A stretch of DNA of 64,000 nucleotides, taken from positions 79,424 through 143,423 of the forward strand of contig CABFPE010000769.1 in the NCBI GenBank assembly GCA_900660155.1, written 5' to 3'. Position 1 is the stretch's first letter. Every line of letters begins with the position of its first letter. Below, piece by piece: positions 1-12,300 of this stretch. The position numbers were made by a program, and so were the translations under genes. A model generated the notes under the pieces. That model had not been told where the DNA came from, ran no database searches, and was given only the letters and a program-made list of their open reading frames with translations. The DNA is from Hofstenia miamia (Eukaryota; Xenacoelomorpha; Acoela; Hofsteniidae).

Positions 1-400
1 AATTTCAAAATTATTTTTACATCCGCAATATTACATCCATATAAATGTCTTAACGACGTTCTTCAAAATAGTTAACAATACTTTCCCATACTACAAAAAT
101 GACTTTCTTGCTGCAAAATTAGTCAATAAACAAAATAAAAGAACACACATAATTCAACCTATTAGGTATAAGAAACGAATAATGAAAAATTCATTTCTAA
201 ACACAGCTATAAATATGTGGAATGAATTACCAAAATACATTAAACAAATAAGTAAATTAAAAAACTTTAAAATGAGTATTAAAAAATATTTTTGCACTTA
301 TAATATAAAAAAACTGAAATGGCGAGGTTATAAATTTTATAATCCTGATTACTCTATTAATAGAAACTAGCAATCGCCATAGCCCAAGTTAACCACTTTT
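1..400 (+). mobile_element. 3' end of a CR1/Jockey-type LINE reverse transcriptase ORF
   Basis: The frame ending at the stop near 368 carries the usual C-terminal signature of CR1/L2/Jockey-group LINE ORF2 proteins: an N-x-x-x-x-M-W-N-E-L-P block followed by a Phe-Lys-rich basic tail (WNELPKYIKQ about 35 codons before the end). Upstream of the ATG at 182 the same frame stays LINE-like (residues NKQNKRTHIIQP). Only the tail lies in the window; the rest, if present, is left of base 1. A T-rich 3' UTR-like stretch follows to about 530. Confidence 0.6.
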
Positions 401-534
401 TATTTGTAAATATTCGTTGTTTTCTTTTTTTTTTAGTTTTGTATTACTTTCTTGACGCTTTCAGAATTTGTTATCAGTATTTCTATTTATTGTTAAAACA
501 AGTTCTGAATATAGATTTTTTTCTTCTTCTTCTA

Positions 535-1400
535 TATATGGGGAGACTGGAATGTAAACCTTTTCAACTATGACGATGAAAGTAAACGTAACAATTTTCT
601 TAATAATTTCAATATTTTGCTAATACATAAAATTTCTTCCAGAATTGCTCCTAATACTCGAACACTTATTGACTATTTCATTATATCAAAAAAGGCTTTG
701 TTTTATAATTATTTTTGTTTTGAATTTCGATACTTAATGGAAAAACTAAAAGTCGGTAAATCCACTAAACCTTGGAAAATACGAGAAAAATCAACGGAAA
801 ACTTCGACAGCATTTAAAGAGCGATAACTGGAGCTCCATATATTTATCATTTACACCTAATCAAATGCTATCAATCAAATTTCACAAAATCTACTTTATT
901 ACTTGGATATATGCTCCCCAGAAAAATAAAATCTTTCATTCGAATATTAAAAAAACCTCCAAATAATGTTTCAAAAGCATAGATTGGCTCAAAATGCATT
1001 GATTTAATCAAATAAAAGAAGCAAAGTGGAAAAGATACATCAATTCTCAAACAGAGAAAATCATAATGCTTATAAAACTGCACAAATGGTATTTAAATTT
1101 GCTATAAAAAGCAAGAAATAATTATTCACACTCACTGCATCAAATCTTTCATTCCAAAAAATTAAATGGGAATTTATTAACAATTTATTAAATAGAAAAA
1201 GACATTAAATTGAAAAAATAGATTAAATATAATATAAAGATAAATCCATTACACATAAATATGAAATCAGCAATGCTTTCAATGAAATTTTACTAAATTT
1301 AGGTTACTACAACGGTATGAATGTACATTTTGTGTTAATAAAACTAAATCAACTCCATCCTGTTCCTCCATTCATTTTGCAGCAAAGGATGTTCTTATTT
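535..1400 (+). mobile_element. Decayed LINE fragment: end of endonuclease and linker to RT
   Basis: From about 541 the frame reads GDWNVNLFNYDDE, the G-D-x-N motif of apurinic-type (EEP) LINE endonucleases. About 30 residues on come NTRTLIDYFII, the conserved T-x-x-x-I-D-Y block. Between 1120 and 1300 other frames read LINE linker sequence (IKWEFINNLLNRK, then a block resembling I-x-x-A-F-N-E-I). The reading frame changes several times, so it is an old inactive fragment. No RT core follows. Confidence 0.5.
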
Positions 1401-2990
1401 GAAAACTTCCAGTTACATGCTTTTGAAAACATTATCATTTCCTAAATTAACCCAAAAACAAGCAGTATATAATTAATACGACGATATACAATTGGAATTT
1501 ACTTTCTAAGAATCAACGTAAAAATAGTAAGAGCCTAAAACTGTTGAAATATATTTTATGTCTTTCACCTAAGCAGGAAATCTTAAGTTTGAAAACAAAA
1601 TATATCATTGCTTAATGATAGAATATACACACGAACAATAACTTACTATTGGCATCTCCAAAATTTTCTCAATACGCCGATGTTGAACAACGATACAAAT
1701 TATGCACAGGTCACTAGTTCTTAAGTTGGTTACCTTATAGTCTTAGGAATAAAATTGGATAATTACGGTCATTTGTAATCAGGAGTAGCATGCTATACAT
1801 AGTGCTGCTTTTCCTACCTATCGAAATATTGCAAGTAATCCCTCTGTTAAAAAATTAAGGAATGACCCATAACTTTACTTAAAATTCTAATTGCTTGTTA
1901 TCAATTAATAATATTTAATTAAACTAGAGTCACTAAAATTTGTATAAAGTGAATAGCTGCTATATATTTGCATTAAGATGTTCAAAAAAGATGTATTTGC
2001 TTGACTCTGTGCTGTATCAAATTGAGAGCGCTCTTACTTGCAGATATTATCAATTTTGGTTTTTACTCAATCAAATAGAAATAATTGATTTCCCAAGGAA
2101 ATGTCAGAAATGCTGCATTCTCATTATTTCATATGGAGTGTAGTTGTTTTTTATTGTTGGATAAATATATAATGATGCAATGTTGAAAACATTCTTGGTA
2201 TTACATTTTTTGGAAATTTTTTATCATTTCCTGAGAATTTCATTCTAAATAGTTGTATAGGAAGTAAAATTATTTAGTAATTTATTGAACAGAAAGGAAA
2301 ACCTGTTAGATCTTTCAATCTTACCTTTTTACATAAATAAATTTTGGTCCAACTCCATGAATTGATCTGCATATTTTAGGTGTCAAATGATGTAGCATAT
2401 GTTCTGGATGAAGTACTTTATTAAATAGTGACATAAATAGATGAAGACGGCGATACTTCAACTGTATAGCACCTCGTGATCAACCAAACAAAATTTTCCA
2501 ACCGCCATTTATATTCATTTGAAGTTGATGATCGAGGAAGTCTGAGAAAAAAGCAAACAGTGGACATTCATAATCAAGTAAAGAAATGATTATTGATTCG
2601 AAGACTCTCACTGGCTTAGCAGTGATAGCAGTGGACTAACTCTTCTCACTGTAGTAAATGCTTTCCTTGAGGTGTTTAAATTTTAAAATTTTGCCATCTT
2701 TTATTAATATATTTTACTGTCTAATTCAACTAAAGCTGTATAGCTACATTACGTGTTAATAAAGTTCTAAAACGTTTTAATAATTTTTAAATTTTATTTT
2801 GCTTATCACCAACTTATCTCTGCCATACATAACATGAGCTACGTTATCAGTGAATTTAGATTGTTCACACAGAATCGTCTTACATTCTGAATCTCTGAGC
2901 ATGGGGTTTATTTGGTTGATGTCTTGTTAGCTTCTTTTGGTAATCTCAACTGCCACGTGGGATTTACATGATCTAAATCATACACACATT
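1400..2990. other. Intergenic, nothing recognised
   Basis: AT-rich sequence with only short open frames lacking coding character. No transposon termini or RNA gene were seen. Confidence 0.4.
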
Positions 2991-3015
2991 TAAGTTTATT
3001 GACAAAAGATAAGAG

Positions 3016-3157
3016 ATGAACACGCATTACTTTCTGCTTTGGATCGCCGGTTCACTATTTTTTTCTAAATGCGCGGCCAACTGTCTATCCGAAGTGGCAC
3101 CTAAGAAAACACAAATCTGCCAGGGAAAATTTTGCAAATTCAGTCCACATTATAAAG
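3016..3157 (+). CDS. Candidate first coding exon with signal peptide (unrecognised secreted protein)
   Basis: ATG at 3016 opens a frame with a clear signal peptide: a hydrophobic core FLLWIAGSLFF at residues 6-16, then KCAANC with a likely cleavage after AA (residue 21). The mature part is basic and cysteine-bearing (Cys23, Cys35, Cys40; ICQGKFCKFSPHYK). The segment is markedly richer in G+C and CG than its surroundings, as expected for coding sequence. At 3157 it meets a plausible donor (G|GTAATC), leaving phase 1. Without splicing the frame stops at 3178-3180, giving a 54-residue peptide. The frame is seen directly; calling it an exon is inference. It does not join in phase to the small candidate exon at 5001, so either exons between are missing or it is a separate gene. 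No family recognised. Confidence 0.4.
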
Positions 3158-3924
3158 GTAATCTATTTACATCTTTGTAATAAGCAAATAGACCAATGAC
3201 GACATCTTCGTCATACTTCAAACTGAAATGCCTCGAGAGCTTTGGATCGTTTCTAGTTCATAAAGAATTATATTAATCACATGAATATAAATGTTTAGAT
3301 TAACTTTATTTATATATGGAAAGATTAAAATGGTTTTATATGAAATCTAATAAATTTGGTTTTCAATAATGAATAGAATTTCAGGTGATGAAATTCCTCG
3401 AATATCACTATTTTTGAAATGTGTTTAGCTACTATCGTGACCAATCATGTCATTGTTGGCAAATTCACTGTTATGTTATATTTACTAAAATAGACTCAGC
3501 TTTTCTATATGAATTTTTTAATACACAAGATAAAATTCATGGTTGGAAATGCACAAAAACAATGTCATTGATCTTTGTCACTGTTTTCCACGACTATAAA
3601 TGAGTCAATCCGACACAATAAATGGATCGGATCATCAGATTAGGTCACATTAAGTCATATGCTAGATTTTTAAGTCCACAAATTGGTCATTTATTGATAA
3701 TCTTCAGAAATGTTCCTTGAATGTTTATAAAATTTTAATTAACTGCTCTAATAAAATAAAATATGGTTCTCATTAAGTTAAAATAGATTTAATTGCTTTA
3801 TGATGTTAATTTGTTTGTTTAATATCATATTTCTGTTTATTTTCTTTAAAGTTAATTTTTGTATATTGTGTTTTGGCAAGAATTGAAAATTTTTTTTTCA
3901 GTTCATGTTGATATAAATATATTT

Positions 3925-4029
3925 CGGTTTTATTCGTCTTTCAAACTGCCCCTTAGTTTCTCCAATGTACAATCTTTCACAACTGCCACATTCATGTTTG
4001 CAAACTATTGACGAAACAAGCTCATTAAA
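3925..4029 (-). mobile_element. Penelope-like element remnant (GIY-YIG endonuclease)
   Basis: The minus strand stays open for 35 codons and reads CKHECGSCERLYIGETKG, then QFERRIK. The C-x-x-C pair directly before Y-I-G-E-T and the following R-R-I match the GIY-YIG nuclease at the C-terminus of Penelope-like retroelements. No reverse transcriptase is visible beside it. It lies next to a (TA)n run at 4048, which is common for these elements. The match is short but the motif is specific. Confidence 0.6.
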
Positions 4030-4047
4030 GGATTAAAAATTTGGTTG

Positions 4048-4075
<28 letters not shown>
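4048..4075. repeat. (TA)n microsatellite
   Basis: Fourteen uninterrupted AT dinucleotides, next to the Penelope-like remnant. Confidence 0.95.
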
Positions 4076-4078
<3 letters not shown>

Positions 4079-4199
4079 TGTTTTGTGTGATAGAATAAAA
4101 ATTATTGAAGGCCTTAGCTAAGATGATGGGAATATTTCAAAATGCTGTGGTCGCTCAAACGCCTTTATTTCACTGAATGACATCACACATTCATATTAT

Positions 4200-4800
4200 T
4201 AATAGAGTGTGATTGACCTTAGTCAATCGTATATTTATTCTACTAAATTCAATATTGTTTTAAGCACGACTAAATTGTATCTTGTTAGTATTTCTCAATT
4301 TGGTACAAATAAATAACTTTCAGAATTTCTCTTTCCCCTCGTGAAAAATAATAATACTTTAAAGATTAAAAAATCATTGATGACATTCAAAGTAAAAAAT
4401 TTTGTATTGTTTTGCACCGATATGCATATGGCATTTATGACATGTTTGTTTCGATTTGACCATTAAATTTCCTCATTTAACATTTTAGACGACGGTTTAA
4501 GGAGAATGGAAACCATACCTATTTGTACAAGGTCATTCCTAATTTGAAAATAGCAAAATATGGATTTTGCATTTCATATTTAAGCAAATATAGAACAATA
4601 AACTATAGATGCACTTGTCTATTACGCTTACTGTTTACAATGCTTAGAGAGGTACTTTACACAAGTGATCAGCAATTACTGTTTAACATATGTAAATATA
4701 TATTTAATAATCTAGTAACATATTGCTATTTAACATAACACTTAACATTGGTAGACAGATTGATTATGATAATTGAAGAGATTTCAATGCATTTCTTAAA
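4200..4800 (+). repeat. Old direct duplication, copy C1 (partner 35030-36080)
   Basis: Several blocks recur in the same order and orientation near 35-36 kb, for example TTAAGCACGACTAAATTG at 4260 against TTAAGCACAACTAAATTA, GGCATTTATGACATGTTTG at 4430 against AGCATTTATGACATATTTG, and ATTGCTATTTAAC near 4722 against TTGCTATTTAAC. Identity looks like 70-80 % with indels, so the duplication is old. No terminal repeats are seen that would make it a simple transposon. Confidence 0.55.
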
Positions 4801-5000
4801 ATAAAATATAATTACAAGGTAAGGTTAAGATTAGAAATTTTGACAGACTGTTGATTAAATTTGGCATTCAAAACAGCATATTTTAGTTGTGCCTGTTATG
4901 TCGTATAGTTTTGGTATTTATGAGGAAAAAGTAAAAACTTATTAGTTACTACATTATTTTAATGAACTTTGCGTTCAGTTCTTTTTGCCTTCATCTAAAG

Positions 5001-5028
5001 GATATCTCTAACTCTGTTATCAACGATG
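5001..5028 (+). CDS. Possible 28-nt microexon
   Basis: A pyrimidine-rich acceptor (TTTTTGCCTTCATCTAAAG) precedes 28 nt that end at G|GTAAAA. Read in phase 0 it gives DISNSVIND plus one base, which is the phase needed by the exon starting at 5390. Very short exons are easy to imagine in AT-rich DNA, so this is weak. Confidence 0.2.
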
Positions 5029-5389
5029 GTAAAACATTAATGTTAGTTGATTCCTATTTAAATTTTACCTGAAATTGAAAATGTTTCTTCTACAAATATT
5101 GAGCAAAACTCAACAAAATGGCAGAGTACTTTTGATAAGAATATTATTAAAATTTTGAGTTTAGTATAAAAATCTATTTAAAGTGTTATAATTATATATA
5201 TCTTTATCATTAATGTAAACCGAAGTTCAATCCAAAATTTTTTTCAAAAACATAGCCCCACATAAATACGAATTTATTACAGCCCAGACCTATCTGCATT
5301 AAGTATAAAATTAATTCTACGTTATCGTCAATATAGGAAAATTATAATGGTCACATTATATTTATATCTAATAAAAACATTAAATTTAG

Positions 5390-5648
5390 ATATTGTTAAA
5401 GTTCATGAAATATCAACAATTCCTAAAGTTGTGGACCTACTTGAAAACTTCAGTGTCATTATAAATATTACACTAAATTTTAGTCAACTCTATTTGGAAA
5501 AAAGAAACATAAGTCATTTTTTTGTCACTAAGCCTAGAATGCATTTAATCAGAAATGGGAAGAGAGAAAAATTTCCATTTTTGTCAGTATGCAAAGTGAT
5601 TTCTCAAACTTTAAAGAAACATAACAAAGAAGAAATCTTCCAAAACTG
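5390..5648 (+). CDS. Candidate internal exon, unrecognised protein
   Basis: The open frame (ORF from 5347) ends at a consensus donor, AACTG|GTAAGTTT, in phase 2. A possible acceptor, TTAAATTTAG|ATATTG, lies at 5389 (phase 1 entry); another, AAATTTTAG|TCAACT, lies near 5470. The peptide contains three N-glycosylation sequons close together (NFS, NIT, NFS), then a basic stretch VTKPRMHLIRNGKREKFPF and SVCKVISQTLKKHNKEE. With the exon at 6653 it makes TG|G (Trp) and continues without a break, which is the main support for both being real. No family recognised. The sequons and a possible signal-peptide exon upstream suggest a secreted or luminal protein, but this is inference. Confidence 0.4.
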
Positions 5649-6652
5649 GTAAGTTTTATCACGTATATTTGTAATGATTTGACAACAGTGCATAATTGTA
5701 GTTTACATTTTAGTTATAAGTTAGAATGATGAAAGGAATGAAGCAGAAATATTATTGTTACCATTCATATTTTGAAAAACAACATCATATTATAAAATTT
5801 ATTTCAAAGTTTTTGTTTGTCAATGATCTTCATATTGGTAGACACTTGCATCTCTAACAATGCTGCTTGGGAAATTTTTTGTAGCCTACAGCATACCGTC
5901 ATGATTTACAGTAAGGCAAGCTAACGCACATCGGCCATATTCCATCATTTGATGTAACAAGTAGGTTAGGAAACCAAAGCAACAAATTGGTAATTCTAAA
6001 TGATGAAACAGTTTGTTCTCTTTGATATTCTTATAAATTGAATTCAAATAAAATGAGGCCATTTGTAATAAAAATCTTTTCTTAAATTTAGAATCAATTA
6101 TTTCATGAACATTCAAAATGCAAATTATAGATTTTGCATTTCATAGAAATTTATATCTAAATATTTTACATTAAGATTTAGCATTCCTAGAAGTCTATCC
6201 ACATTTTCAACTTTTTATAGTTAATAAGTTAGTTAATAAATATTTATTTTCAACATTTATAAATAGCATTCATTTCAAAACAATATTTTGTAGTATAACT
6301 TCTTAAAATCCAGATTTTTATGGTCCGAACTATGCGTGTTTAAAGAGTATATCCAGTATGAAGAAACAATGTAATTTAAAATCAAATTATTTAAGAATTC
6401 TCTGGATTTTTGATACAGAGTTATCGTAAGTCAACACTCCAGCACAATGATGGAAATTCTATCAATTCGCTTGTTGAAAAACACTTTCAATTGATATAAA
6501 TTTACAGAAAATATATATTTATGCAAGATCAATATACTTATATTCATATAACATTCATTTGTTATTTCCTATCTGTATTTCATGAGTTATTCAAAGTCAC
6601 TAGCACATGAAGCTGTTAAAATTGGTTACTTACAGTTATATTTTTGTTTTAG

Positions 6653-6842
6653 GTATTTGAAATGTATTTTTAGTAAATTTAAAGACTTTTGTGAAAAACT
6701 TAGAGTAATGGAGGGTGTTCCTAATGAATATCTATGTGAAAATATGATCAATCGAAATGCGTATTTTCATCTCAATTTATCAGCCGATGTTTTGGCAGAG
6801 CAGCTGCAGCTTCAAAATCAAACAAAAACCATAAGAGGAGCG
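6653..6842 (+). CDS. Candidate internal exon, unrecognised protein
   Basis: A good acceptor (TATTTTTGTTTTAG|G at 6652) enters in the phase left by the exon ending at 5648. The frame then reads YLKCIFSKFKDFCEKLRVME, GVPNEYLCENMINRN and AYFHLNLSADVLAEQLQLQN, with codon composition that looks coding. It exits in phase 0 at GCG|GTAAAA. Three cysteines (KC, FC, LC) and one in the previous exon suggest disulphides if secreted. Length and family are unknown, and the ORF upstream of the acceptor (from 6582) is probably intron read-through. Confidence 0.45.
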
Positions 6843-7157
6843 GTAAAATTTCATTATATTACTTTTAACAGTATGGGAATAATAAATCATACATTAACTT
6901 AATTTATCTTCTCAAATTGGAAAAATTCCATTTTATCAAAGAAATGTGTATCTTCAATTCAATAAATGACATACTTTAGATAATAACAATAAATAACTTC
7001 AACTTCAATATATATGTATATATATTTGTTGTTCTGATATATATAAATTTATAACAAAAAATGGGAACTGCAGTAAGATCATGGACATTGAACCCACCAA
7101 CAGCAAAACAATATATCTAGAACACTTTTGTGATTTGAGTTGTTTTCCGCTTAACAG

Positions 7158-7211
7158 AAAAGAACACGTAAACGTGAGTACCAAGAAAAATTAAAAGTCT
7201 TAGACAGTTAA
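7158..7211 (+). CDS. Candidate terminal exon (option 1)
   Basis: The acceptor GTTTTCCGCTTAACAG lies just before 7158. In phase 0 the sequence reads KRTRKREYQEKLKVLDS and then a stop at 7209-7211, matching the phase 0 exit of the exon ending at 6842. The product would have a strongly basic C-terminus. The exon at 8475 is an alternative end in the same phase; both could be used, or either could be chance. Confidence 0.3.
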   Translation, partial: KRTRKREYQEKLKVLDS

Positions 7212-8474
7212 ATCGTAGAAGGAATTAAATAATTAAAAGCAATATAATATCGTGCGTATGTACAGCTTCCTCTAGTAGAGAAACAAGCTATTACTTTTCG
7301 CTATATGTATTCCAGTATATGCATGAGGATTTATGCATGAGGATTATATCAGGAAGTCAAATACGAAAGCGCACCTCATCAGTAGAGTTAAAATCTTATC
7401 AATATTGGTGATCTATAATGACTTTTCATAAGCAAGGATGGAGATCTATAGACTTTTTATTTGCAGTCAAGCATACATGAATGCGTTTCCTCTTAGCATG
7501 AAAATAGCGTTATATATTTTCATATACAAAGATATAGAAGCATGTATAACTAATACATAATTGAAAATATCACTTAGAAGATTTATTACAAAGTCTATCT
7601 TAGTCAATTGTTTGTTAATAATGAACTTTGTTTATGAACAGCAAATTGTGTAAATGAAACAACAACAGTCAGTGTTGTTTAGTACCAATACTTTGTTTTA
7701 GTGATTTCCTTCATTATGAATGTTTTATTTATATTATTATATTGCCTGAAGTATTGTGAAGTAACGTTACATAGAAATAAGACAAAAAAGGCATAATAAC
7801 TATTCCACGTTTCTATTGAAATAAAATTCTCTGTGTGATATGAATTAATACTTTACGCTAACAGTAGAAAAATGCAAAGAATATATGAATACTGTACAAT
7901 TTACTCAAACTACTCACATTGTGGTTGTCATTGCAGCAGCTTGTCTTCTTCATAAAGAGCTTGATTTCGCATGAGACAAATTTGGCTTACAAGTTCGAGT
8001 CGCATCCAAAAACCCAATCTCCTGCAACATATTAAAATGGATCGCAGTCGCAGCTGCGCATGATTCGGAATGTTACTACATATTTCTTTCTTTAATTACC
8101 TTTCTATCATTGTTACTGACTCGAAAAAATGCAACAGTCAACATGGTATCAGGAAAAACGAAGATAGGTGAATAAAATTATTGACTTCATTTGCATGTAA
8201 TCAATGTCATTTATGTAGACTCACTGTTGTACTCGACAATCAATTGAAGTCAAAGCACGACGAACTACATTTTCAAAAATCAGGATTTATGATAGAGTAC
8301 TCATTAAGCCTTCGATAATGCAATCCTGTATTTCTTAATTTTTTATGCAGAACAATTTTAAGAGTTTATAATTTGAATTATTCTTTCAAGTTCCATACAT
8401 TGATACTTCATTAACTTTTAAGAATATTAATTTTACTAGAAATTCTGTTTTGAGTATTAATTGAAACCATTTAG
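7212..8474. other. Intron or intergenic; short unexplained open frame near 7890-7990
   Basis: Mostly featureless. Around 7905-7975 the plus strand reads HIVVVIAAACLLHKELDF, faintly like the C-terminal V-x-A-x-x-x-L-H-N block of PIF/Harbinger transposases, but it is too short to call. Confidence 0.2.
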
Positions 8475-8681
8475 CTGGACAACTTATCATCATCAGAATT
8501 TGAAGGGATAACGTTCTCTGCATCATTAGTTGAAATTCCACGAAAAAACATGCAGAAACCAACTCCCACCAAGCATCAAAGTAACACGCGGAAATATAAG
8601 AAGAAGAAGGGAAGAAGGGTTTACAAAATACACTCTTGTATAGATGTTCCACTATTTATAAAATCAAAAGCTTCACGATGA
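8475..8681 (+). CDS. Candidate terminal exon (option 2), basic C-terminal tail
   Basis: After an acceptor-like CCATTTAG at 8474 a 68-codon frame runs to TGA at 8679-8681. It begins LDNLSSSEFEGITFSASLVE, continues PRKNMQKPTPTKHQSNTRKY, then KKKKGRRVYKIHSCIDVPLF. It enters in phase 0, as does the exon ending at 6842. The acidic-serine start, proline/threonine spacer and very basic core look like real protein, whereas the opposite strand in the same region is an unconvincing hydrophobic read. A heparin- or nucleic-acid-binding tail is possible, but nothing identifies the family. Confidence 0.35.
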   Translation: MDNLSSSEFEGITFSASLVEIPRKNMQKPTPTKHQSNTRKYKKKKGRRVYKIHSCIDVPLFIKSKASR

Positions 8682-9360
8682 GGAAACTATATCAAACTTT
8701 ATTAATTAAATAATGTTAAGAGTGTAATTTATTGAATGTAAGTACACTTAAATTCATTGCGTGTTGAAAATACATAATCAGTAATATGTATACAGTCGTT
8801 AGATATTTGAATTTTCATGGAGTAAGATTTTTTGCATTATCTCCTCCACTGTATATATTTATTGAAGCGTAATCAATTTGATCAAATGGAAATAACACAC
8901 TTGACGTATTCCAATGATAACTTCAACAAAATAGACTTTGTAAGATAATTGTACATTTTTCAATATTAATAAAACAGTGTGCAATACATGTATATCTGTG
9001 TATAAAGCAAATATATAGTTGCATTTCTGTTTACACATTGTTAAAGACTAATAAGTTAAAGTAGTTATCAGTGTGGAAACGGATTTATTAAAAAATACTG
9101 ATTGTCATTCAAAATCCGTACGCTAGACATTTGATTTCAATGAAATAAATGTTTAGAGAATTTAAATAAGAGAAAATTTTTTATTAACTATAAATAATTT
9201 TAACAAATATGTGTAAATCACTTATTGATTTCTTGGGCTATGCAAATGCAAAACTATACGATTTTACATGCACTAGCAATGCCTTGTTAATAATGGGTGC
9301 ACTTTTAATTCTTGTGATGAATCTGGTTGATACAATGCGTTTAAACTGCGCTTTGCTTAC
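8682..9360. other. Intergenic, nothing recognised
   Basis: AT-rich with no open frame of note and no repeat termini. Confidence 0.4.
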
Positions 9361-12300
9361 ATACATTCTGGCCTATTTTGAACCTTGATGTAGTTGGCAA
9401 TTTACTTAATGATAATGAAGTTTTTGTCTTATGTATTTCATCCGTTGATTTCTAAGTATTAGAAACAGGGCTTAATGAAAAAAGTCTCTTGTTTTTCAAT
9501 AACAATCGCAAATAAAAAAACAGTCTTTGCATACCATTATTCTGTTATCGTCAAAGAATTATTTGTCTTTAGCACAGTGTAAGCATAGTCTTATATCTAC
9601 AAGAAAATGTTAAATTTTGCATTCAGCAAGGAATTCCTCATTTAACCGCAATGCTTATAGGAAATCATCTATAAATAATTTATGAATTACTGTTATTTTG
9701 ACTAATTATGAAAAACCTTTTCAGGCATAATTGCTTGCATATCAACCATGACTAAATAATTTCCAGGCAGAAATATTTATTTAAGCTTTCACTAATTCTC
9801 TTATTATGTTTTTCTGTAAAACTAATTGGAAAGTAAAGCATGCTAATTAATAAAATTGTTTAATTTTCCGCAGCTGCACACATTGTAGCATATTTTTAAA
9901 AGAATGTATTATTGGAGAATTAATATAAACACAATTCACATAGAATGAATGCGTTGCTTAGTTTTTTAAAAATTATTCATTAAATTAATGAAGAAAAAAA
10001 TTTGCATTTCCCGTGAACATCCGATTATATTTCTTCTGCAGCAGAAAATGCTTTGAACTGTCAGACGTAATGCAAAACCTATATTATTACACAAAGTTTA
10101 GTTCCAACTTCAAGCTGCAAAATTCGAAACAACTACTTCAGAAAATATACTATTCACAATGTCTTTGCTTATGGATGATTTCTTAAAAAGTGTAAACATA
10201 TTAATCAAATCTAAAAATCGAGGACGTTGGAAATGGTTAAAATTTCAAGTGTAATATAACTTGTACGCAAACTAAGTTCTCATAAAAATTTTTTATTCCT
10301 ATAATTCAAAGTTTCATTAGTTATTTAACACTAATTCATACATAGTTGCATGATGTTCCCAACTACGTTTAAAATAACAAAATAGCTCCTCACATGTTCC
10401 TGAAAAATAGTCCATTGGATTTTCTATTACCCTAAAACCCCTAAGATTTGCTGATTTAGATCAAAAGAAAGAATGAAGATTTGCTGAATTAGCTTCTAAC
10501 ATTGCTGTTGTACAACTTAGAGCAATTAAGATGTGGCCCCTAATCAAGATATCTTCATACTATTGATTATAAAAGTTTGTTTTTTTTATAGTTAGGTATA
10601 GATGGACTAGGGCTCTGCGAGTACTTGAAATTCGAGTCGAGTTGGAGTCATGTTCGAACACTTGAATTTGATTTGAGGGCTAAAAATTCAACTTGAAATT
10701 TCGAGTACTCGAAACCAACTAGGTCGTCGCTTGAATATACGTATCATTTTTCAATTTTTGCCTATAGTTTCGAACAATCCATCAAGCTTTAACTATTCAT
10801 CTCAAATTGTCAGCCAGCAGGATTTGTTTGCGTCAATAAATTTAACATGTTGTGTTTATGTCGTACATTTACATGTACATGTATATATAGCTTATATATA
10901 TAGCTTTCCTAAAAAAAGGTTCGATATATTATGACATGATCTTGAGCCTGACCTATTTAGGCCAAAAATTGGTCACAATTTTCCAAATCTGATATCGGCA
11001 AAATGTGAATATATTCATGTAGCTCAAAATTTCTTTCACATGAATCTGTAAGCCTTCATCTTGATCCTGAATTAGGATCCTGTGTGGTCGTTACATAGAA
11101 TTATTTTTTTAATAATTGACTTTCCAACTTTCCATAGACATCAAAAGAGTACTCATTTCCTTTCACTAGAAAGTGTTTTATAAAACTGCTTAATTTACAA
11201 ATACAAATTTTTTCTCACATTTTGCTATTGCTAAGATTATTTATTTAAATTTAATCATATTTACAAACGTCTTGTGGCTGATGAGACTGTTTTTGTGATG
11301 GAATAAATGCGTCAATTATTAGCAATCAAAGATTTTTTGTTTTATTGCTTAAATGGTATTGAGAAAGGCACATTATTGTCAATTTTCTAGAGAAGAACAC
11401 ATCATTTAATAATGTATTTTATTGGAATCATTTTATATTTTAACATATTGTGATGATAAAAAAATTTTACAATGTAAATGAAGAGTTTGCCTTTTATTTG
11501 TATCATAACTGCTTCTAAACTATTTTTTCAACTATCTTTTCTAATATGTACTTTGAATTTCTTAAGGCACTGTATTAATTAAATATTTATTTAGTATGTA
11601 AACAAATTTATATTACATTTTTTATTGATAAGAATAATATTATGGGTGGCCTTAAGTGTTTTCTTTTGAAATATCGTCTCTTGCATTGCATTTATTACAT
11701 GCCAAAAACTATTTGAAAATTCAAATTGATTCTATTATATAGCAAAGCGTATGATCTATGAACATGATGAAAAAATTAAAAATCTCTAAAAAAAATAATG
11801 CAAAAATGTGTTGGGAGATTTCCCATAAAAATGAATATAATACTTAGCACGTTAACAAGTCAAATGAAAAGGCTTCAATAGTATTTATTTATAAAAAACT
11901 AATACTGTACATTATTTATTAAATAAAAGATTTTTAGAATTTTAGAATGGTATTAGAATTTATTCAAGAACTTGAAATTGATTTTTTCACAGAATATTAT
12001 TTTAAGATCAATTATTAAAAATCAAGTAAAATCTCATACAAATCATTCTGAAAATAATGAAATGCATAAACAGTTCTTGAAATGTAATGATAGCATTTGA
12101 CTTCATTGCATTTATTGGAAATAGATGAATAAGTCGCATTTATTGCATTACAAATTTTTAGATTTTGTTAAAAAATTAACTGTAAAATGATAAAAAAACA
12201 AACATATTTAAATAAACACATAAAATATAAATTGCCATAAACTTGTTGCTTGCCATAGCTATTTCAGTCTTTAACCAACAGTAACTTTTATAAAAATAAT

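Noticed and set aside
7985-8010. tRNA B-box-like AAGTTCGAGTCGCATC
   Set aside because: No acceptor stem, D-arm or anticodon arm can be folded around it.
8386-8652. 88-codon minus-strand ORF
   Set aside because: The plus strand over the same bases gives a more protein-like terminal exon; the minus read lacks motifs.
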